From positions 79,133,150-79,197,149 of the forward strand of contig NC_079137.1 in NCBI RefSeq assembly GCF_945859705.1: a stretch of DNA of 64,000 nucleotides, written 5' to 3'. Below the pieces are notes generated by a model, which was given only the letters and a program-made list of their open reading frames with translations, had not been told where the DNA came from and did not search any database. Within the stretch, counting starts at the first letter, position 1, and the number at the start of each line of letters is the position of its first letter. The DNA comes from Episyrphus balteatus. Taxonomy: Eukaryota > Arthropoda > Insecta > Diptera > Syrphidae. The translations under genes and the position numbers were made by a program. This document shows, one piece after another, positions 57,033 to 64,000 of the stretch.

Positions 57033-57646
57033 TACTCATTTTTTTTTTTTTTTGTATTTTTTTGTTTTGGGGAAGGAGAGTCACAATATCACAACACATA
57101 CCGCAATGAACCTGCCATACCACATAGAAAGGACAAAAAATAACAAGGATGTACCTACAACAACTATACAACAAATAAGCGAAAAGTGTTCATGAGTGTG
57201 AGATAAAAACCCAACAACACAGAGCAGCAACCTAAAAGCTAAAACACCATCAGAATAACAGCAGCAGGAGTGGACATACCATAAAGGAAAATAGCTGAAA
57301 TACTTTGCAAAAAGGATTTCAAGGGCTTTAAAGGAGAGTTCACTACTACAATTTTCTTAGTGTGTTGTTCATTTACGTTCAGAGCTCGGGGGCTTTAATA
57401 GGTCATGTATTGCAATCGTGAATTACAAGGGGGCTTAAAGTGTTGATAAAAGATCTTTCTCTTCAAAAAGTAGATAGGAATTATTTTTAATTTGGAAAAT
57501 TAACTTGATTTTCAAGGTATACAGGTTTTGAAATCGGTTTCGGCAAGTTTGACGTCACCAATGTTTTAATAATTGAGACTTCCAGAACATTTAAAGCGTT
57601 CACTTCTGTGTGCTCCATCAATAAAATAATCTGTCAAAATTTATAT
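57033..57646. other. Unique sequence, no gene seen
   Basis: CAG-rich words near 57220-57270. No element or exon supported. Confidence 0.45.
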
Positions 57647-58000
57647 GGACGCCTAAAAGTATGCTAAGGTTTTCTAATTAAAAAAAATAAACAAAGTATA
57701 CATTCTGCACATCTAGATAAAATTTCCTATCGTTCGGTATATAATTTATGCCCCTTCGGTTTTTGTGGGCCGCGTATTTTGTACCACAAAATAAGTGTTT
57801 GCCGTTTTATTATATGATGATAAGAACATAATTTTAGGCACCTCTTTTCAATAATTATATTTATTTAAGCCAAGACATTTTTTTTTGGTTAATCTTAACA
57901 AGTTATTGACCATATTTTTCCAATTTATGAATTACTTTGGTATGAATTCAAAGTTTAAAATAAATAAAAAAAAAGAAACAGGACATACTTTTAGGCGCCC
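57647..58000. mobile_element. Small MITE-like TIR element (354 bp)
   Basis: GGACGCCTAAAAGTATGCTA at 57647 pairs with GGACATACTTTTAGGCGCCC ending at 58000. Similarity continues inward through a TTTCT and an A-rich AAATAAA stretch. The word TTTTAGGCACCTCTTTTCA at about 57833 is a third, internal copy of the end. No clear target duplication. Confidence 0.6.
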
Positions 58001-59110
58001 TTTTCATTAATTCGATAAGCTATGAAGTGTAAGTGAATTTTCACAAGCTCTTCGCAAACTGAACTCTGTGATATAAAATCTATATACTCTCCAATATCCT
58101 TGTACCACACAAAATACGCACTTTATCCTCATAGAAACAGAAACACACAGGATACATGAGAATAGTGGTATATTTAATCCTGGACAATACCCAATACGCA
58201 TATAGTTTATCCATTCATACAATTGTATTCCGATCCACATAACAATACAAAGTACTTTTCTCCGATTAATATTACCAAACCATTCATGATGAAAATACCT
58301 ACCACCCCGGAAAATGAATCCGGATATTGATTTCCAGAAAATTATAATTTCACAGCACACCAGAGAAACAGCAGCAGCATCGATATGTGCAAGTGCATAT
58401 CGATTGTGTGATATTCATATTGAAAGTCAATTTTCATTCAACATTTTTGTTCAACTCAATATAAAGCACTTAATCGGCACAATATGGTTAATGTAAAATG
58501 CATATAATGAGGCTATTTTGAGAAAGAAACAGACGAGTAGATATAATTTTACTCCAAGGCATTTTGGTTATTCAAGGAAATATTTACAATATACGTTGGT
58601 GATTTTTCTTCAGAATCAATCAGGGGGATATTATTCTTGGATTAAGTGAAAAATATTTAAAAAATGTTTTTCATCTATAACAATAAATAATTCAACTGCA
58701 AATAATTCATAACAGCCTCTTAAACTGCCAGCACAAGATTCTTTTGAATTCAGACGTATCTTGTAGAATATGTAGTTTAAATTGATATGTGTCTTTAGGG
58801 AGGACGTTAAATAACACCAGAGGGAAATAGTTTGTAGGTAATTAGATGAATTAATTAAGTTGTTGAAATCGCCTTCAGTTATGGAATTTGATTAAAATTC
58901 AATAAATTATTAAGGTTATCGTTTTTTTCTTAGGCATTATTTAATAATCTACCAATCGTAAACAATAGATTTTTTTTGTCACATGCAGTAGGTTTATGTT
59001 TTTTTTTCCTGAATTGAAAATGAAGATGGGATTGTGGAATTTGTTTTCTATTACAACATTTTTGAATGAATTGAAAACGAAATTAGCTAATTTTATTGAA
59101 AATTGTGGGT
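58001..59110. other. AT-rich sequence with a short hairpin; no gene seen
   Basis: ATCGATATG and CATATCGAT form a perfect 9-bp stem with an 8-base loop at about 58379-58404. No other structure seen. Confidence 0.45.
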
Positions 59111-60450
59111 CACGAGGGCGTATGCGTACTATTTTTTTTTTTTTTTAATAAAAAACTGTAGTAAATATTACAATGTACAATATTCACAACTGGGGGTTAA
59201 AAATTCATAATTAAATAAATTATAAAGTCAATAACTATAATTTTTTTTTTGTTTTAACTAAAAGTAAGATTGTAATAAAATAGTATCACAAAATATTAAA
59301 TGTTACATTTAAAAACATAATTTCAAATGAATAAAAAATAAAATGCACGACTGGGTCGCACGAACTTGCTCTTAGAGTTAAAGTTGCTTAAATTTTTAAG
59401 ACTTTTTATATACATAGAAATTTGGAAAAAAAAAATAAAATTCGTTTAAAAAAAATAAAAAATGAAATTAAATTGCCCTCCAAAACAAGTATGCAGTTTT
59501 GATTGATATATTAACATGCATTTTTAGAAAAAAAATTTTCAAAATCGTTAGAGCCGTTTTTTAAAAAACAAATTTTTTATAAATAATTTTTTGGAAAAAA
59601 AGTTTAAAAATAAAATTGGTATGCCATTCTGTAGAAATCACTAATCAACATCTTAAAACAAAATTTCGAAAAAATTCAATGCCCCGTTTTCGAAAATTTG
59701 ATTTTTCAAAAAAAAATTTTCAAAATTTTTTTAAAAATCCAAAAATTTTTTTTTTTTTCAAAATTTTATTTTTGGCTTATATTTAAATTATATAAATGCT
59801 TCTTCACAAAAAGTTTCGTTGAAATCGAATAAGCAGTTTCGGAGATAATCAGATTTGAAAAAAACGGTTCTATGGCAGGTACCGTTAATAATGATTTTCA
59901 AAAAAAAAATGTTTTCATTAGAAAATAGACCTTAGCTTAAAACTAACACTTGAATTTTTTAAACAAAATCGTTGGAGCCGTTTTTGAGATATTTCAATTT
60001 TACTAAAATCGGTATATGACAAGTACCGTTATTTTTGGTCAAAAAAAATTAATTCTGAAAACCCCTCTGGGGAGTCGCCAAATAACGCTACATACCAAGT
60101 TTGACATTAATCGGTCCATCGGTTTAGGCTGTAGCTCCTTATACAGACAGACAGACAGACAGACAGACAGACTGACAGACGGACTTCCGGGACCCACTTT
60201 TTTGGCATTGTCTACCACCGTATTATGAAAAAAAGCCTTTTAAGGCTAAAATAGATATTAACGTACATGGTAAAAAAATGAAGCATTAAAGTCTTGACAT
60301 ATGACTTATAAACTGTACTCATCAAACAACCAGTTTTTAATAAATTCTTACGATCGTTTTCTGATCTTTTAAATGACATTAGTTGTACAGCGGTGCAAAT
60401 TTTGTGTTTTTCTCTTTTTATTAAGAAAATAATACGCATACGCCACAGTG
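59111..60450. mobile_element. TIR element with CACTGTGGCGTATGCG ends, carrying family-A copy
   Basis: The left end CACGAGGGCGTATGCGTACT and the right end (read inward) CACTGTGGCGTATGCGTATT agree at 19 of 23 positions; both then enter T-rich tracts. A complete family-A head and body (A4) lies inside. No target duplication is evident. It is either an element into which family A inserted or a composite border. Confidence 0.6.
59338..60235 (+). repeat. Dispersed repeat family A, copy A4 (most complete)
   Basis: The head AAATGCACGACTGGGTCGCA and ACTTGCTCTTAGAG is followed by the A/T-rich body with AAAATCGTTAGAGCCGTTTT, CGGTTCTATGGCAGGTACCG and TCGTTGGAGCCGTTTTTGAG. Then come a (CAGA)n tract at 60143-60171, GGACTTCCGGGACCCACTTT and TTGGCATTGTCTACCACCGT. 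It ends before the terminal GCAAGTA seen in copy A3. The frame through the (CAGA)n tract is a by-product. Confidence 0.85.
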
Positions 60451-63400
60451 AACGTCGTTTATATGTATAAAGATATATAGTTATTAGAAAATTCATTTTT
60501 CTTTCTATCTCTATGTTTTAACAGTTTAAATATTTAAGCTAATTAAGCTCCATGGGGTGAATTTATGAATGACGAACGCCTTTTCACCATGATATGATGA
60601 GTCTTAATAAATCTTTTAAGAACTTGCCATAGAACGGGTTTTTAATTTCTGATCAATTTCTTTGAAATTACTGCATTGAGGGAAAATTTTCCTCCAAAGC
60701 GTAAAAGTAACTGAAATTGTACCTATAGCATTTTCAAAAATACAATTTTGAATTTTTTGAAAATAGTTCACCTTTTTTTTTTGAAAAATCAATTTTCTTC
60801 TAAAAATTCACTTTAATTTTTACACAAGAAATCAAATGAAATCACACTTTTGTTGCACGTCCAAAATAAATTTAAACGGTGTTTACAATGTAAAAATGGA
60901 TTTTATATTTTTCATAAAATTGCTTCTTAGGTAATTTCTTAAAAATTATAATAATTATTCGACACTTTTTGTCATAAAAAAATATTCAAGCTACTTTTAT
61001 TATAGGAGCAAGTTTTTGAGGCACATTCGTCCATTTTATTTTATGTAAAACTAGTAAAATGAGCTGCATATGTGCATGTGGGCAACATTTATGGTTGAAA
61101 CTTAATTTTTAAGAATACTTTGGTACTCTAAATAAAATTGCCCAAATATGTAGTAAATCAATTTAATAACTTTGCCACCAAACCTCAAAGAAACCTTGTT
61201 TTTTTTCGAAACTCAAAAAAAAAAAATAAATTTCAATTTTTGGACCTAAATGCATAAGCACTTGCAATATGAACTCATATCTTTAAACTTAAACAAGTTT
61301 CGAGACTTTGGTCCGAAGATATTTGCTTCCGAAGATAAGAAAAAAACATTTTGATTTCAAAGTCTATAAATCTTTATTTCTTTTCTCCTTCTTGACCCAT
61401 TATTTTTTTCGCTCAAGAATTTTTCGTAATTTTTGTCACCACTCAACCCCACCTAAGAAACTCTTTTGACCAAAAGTTAAAAAACACTGTAGTTTTCACA
61501 GCCGCAAAGCAAATCCTTTTTGGTTTCAAAATTTAATTCAAAATCACAAAGTGAAGAGAACTATTTTGCCGGACAGTTAATTAAACTCAAATGGTTTCCA
61601 TTTCCATCAAATTAATTAACCTAAAATGAGAATAGTGCCTTAGAAAATTACCCCCAAAGCATATCTCAAGGGAAAACAACAACTATACATTTAGTTGGCG
61701 ACCGACACACAGTAGTTTTCTAGTTTGCTACAGAAAGCAAAATGTTTTGATTATATTAATGGAAATCAGAAGCATGAAGGAAGCTTTAAGCTTGAAATGA
61801 AGGTTAATTAAAAAACAGCTTTCAAACTATTCTTTCAACTGTGAATTATATTTTTGTCAAAGAATATTTAAAAATAAAAAAGCTGTTACCTTTAAAAAAG
61901 ATTTGTTGCCAATAATTTCACACATCACATAAAAAAACAAGTGTTCCACAAGGCACCATCTAAGGCCCTTTATTATTTATTTCATTTAATACATTCTAAG
62001 TGACCCTAATAAACTAAACCAATTAAGATCCTTAATCATTTTTTAAGGCAAGCGATTAAGTCCTTCTGTTGCTATAATACTTTTTTAACAAATCATTGTG
62101 CATTTAGTTGCGACCAAAACAGAGATTTTATATATTTTTCATTCAGAATCCACTTAATGTAGAAAAGGTCCTTTTATATTCTTCCACACAGATGGCATCA
62201 GAGAAGAAGAAAATTAGTAAATCCACAGTGCAAAAAGGATTCAAAAGTCGATTAACATCCAAAAGAACTGAATTAGTCGTTACACTCTTCTAACTGTAAT
62301 TTAATAAGTCTCTATCTTCTATCCTGTACCAACACCAACGACGACAGAAAAAAAGTGTTCTCCTGAAATTAACTTTTTTTTTTCAAAAAACACAACAACA
62401 AAAAAAATAAAATAAATGAATGTGAGTTCCAATTTTGTGTGTACTTTTCCATCTTATCTTGGAAAAAAATAAGGATACCGTAGAAATGTTAGGTTATTTG
62501 TAACAAAAAAAAAACAAAAAAATAAGTAAAAAAAACAGAGACCAGGACATTCAACACGAACACAACCACGACCCCCGATTTTTTCGAGATGAAACTAGAA
62601 ACCGTAAGTAGGCATCCTTCCTGTACATTTACCTCGAGGTATCCCCAAATATATTGAAAGATTAAATTACCCAAACCACCCATAATTCCTTGTTTTTCTT
62701 TTTGTTTTTTTTTTTTTTCTTTTGTGTTGTGTTATTTTTTTGTGTTTGGTCCTTTTAGTTGTGACTTGAGTTTGAGTTTTTTTGTTTTTTTTTTTTTTTT
62801 TTTGGAACTTTTGCTGGGTGCGTGTTCTCCTACTCTCGGTAATTTAACAAAATACGCACCACATAAACCACTTTGTTATTCTACTACACGATTTCTCGGG
62901 CACATTGTGACCCCAATAAACTCCAGAAAATATATACACATCCACCCATTCCTCGATGCTGGAAAGGACCTCCTGTAATAAAACCGCTTAAGGCTCTACC
63001 AAAAACCATCTACCCATAGACACACAATCGTAGAGCAGGTACACAACAGAGTAAAAATCAAAGGCGCAAAACCATGTTGGAGATATATACGGGGAATCAA
63101 TGGTTTGGGAATTTTCTTATTGTAGCAGTCAACAGAGAGATAGAGGAGGTATAACTACATAAATGATGGCTAAAGCTTGTGTTGATGTTCGCCTCATGTT
63201 GAGTTGCCAAATTACAAACAAACAACTGAACAAAAAAAAAAAACCCAAAAAAAATAAAAAAATTACCTCTATTTATTCGGATGAATTTGTCTGTGGGATT
63301 ATTCAATTGGCGAATTTTTAATTAAAACTCGTAAATTTCATTTTTTTTTTTTGTTGTTCGAATTTTTTGGTTATTTTTTTTTTTGGATAAAAAAAGTTTG

Positions 63401-64000
63401 TTTGGCTATGGAGTGGCAGTTGATAAATTTAGTGCGGTGCCCTCATTTAGGTTTGTTTGTTGGTTTTTTTGTGTACTATTTTTTTGTGAATCAAAGTTAA
63501 AATGTATACAATTTTGGGTTAGTTGGATTTTTGTATGTGTTTACCTACAAACATATATTTGATATTGCAAAAAAAAAGGTCGGCATGTGCTGGTAATAAA
63601 GTGTCATGAAGTATGAGTTATGGAAAAAGCAATAAATTTATAGCAAAGGTTTTGAACATTTTTTTGGGGAAGAAATATTTTACCACAAAAGGATGATCAT
63701 TTAAATGAATTTTATTAGCAAATAAATATTAGGAAAGTTTTTCTAATTAAAATATATTAGCCATTAAAACTGTTTTAAGTGTTATTAAATCCAAAATGAA
63801 CAAGGATAATATAATTTATAAGGACCTCTTTGTTCTTAAATTTTCAAATGAGATATACTTTTTTTTTTTTAAATGAAGTAGCTATAAGTTATAGCTACAT
63901 AAATGATCTGGGACCTTAAAAACAAATCAATGCCATGAAATAAAATTCAATGTAATAATCTTTTTTATCAATAATCTTTTTTATCAAAAAACAAAACCGA
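60451..64000. other. AT-rich unique sequence, no gene seen
   Basis: Long T tracts (for example 62704-62720 and 62787-62803) and A-rich stretches dominate. The short frames here are low-complexity. I found no element borders, RNA genes or splice-supported exons. Confidence 0.5.

Overview
This 64-kb window is strongly AT-rich eukaryotic DNA with no complete protein-coding gene that I can support. Homopolymer T/A tracts, CAG and TG microsatellites, an abundance of short terminal-inverted-repeat (TIR) DNA elements and a degraded insect-type RTE/CR1-like LINE fragment suggest an insect, most likely a fly with a large repeat-rich genome. That assignment is inference; no host gene confirms it. The window reads as a long intron or intergenic region. 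The best host-gene candidate is a very short putative initiator exon on the minus strand at 16106-16148, held at low confidence.

Layout. 1-12100: a hAT-like MITE (679-1104), two long degenerate phrase-repeat fields (about 2220-3935 and 8395-10290), a 57-copy TTCAA array (5807-6097), a tRNA-derived SINE relic, and otherwise unremarkable AT-rich DNA. 12100-31000: four long inverted-repeat (foldback) elements, FB1 12141-13218, FB2 19009-19838, FB3 22991-25224 and FB4 29379-30493, mixed with copies of a dispersed family (A/B) whose copies share a conserved head and a (CAGA)n-rich tail. 31046-39981: a tandem A/B-type repeat interrupted by FB5 (31772-39511). FB5 is a 7.74-kb foldback transposon with near-identical long arms, each mostly a tandem array of a 120-bp unit (16 copies left, about 25 right), around a 1.6-kb spacer, flanked by a perfect 9-bp target duplication. 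An uninterrupted neighbouring copy of the target preserves the empty site. 40000-64000: two Transib-like elements with RSS-heptamer ends (CACAGTG) and perfect 5-bp duplications (46851-47644 and 51759-53701), a TA-flanked element with GGGGAGAGTGGGGC ends (56052-57032), a small TIR element (57647-58000), a further TIR element (59111-60450) carrying a family-A copy, a tandem 249-bp repeat and a LINE fragment.

The most interesting content is the foldback system, FB5 above all. It combines long inverted arms, higher-order structure of four 120-bp units (480 bp) in both arms, a 9-bp duplication as in FB/Mutator-like transposons, and no recognisable transposase. If transcribed, it would make a multi-kilobase double-stranded hairpin. 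The two Transib-like elements are the second highlight: their ends resemble RAG recombination signals with A-rich nonamer-like tracts about 12 bp (first element) and 22 bp (second element) after the heptamer.
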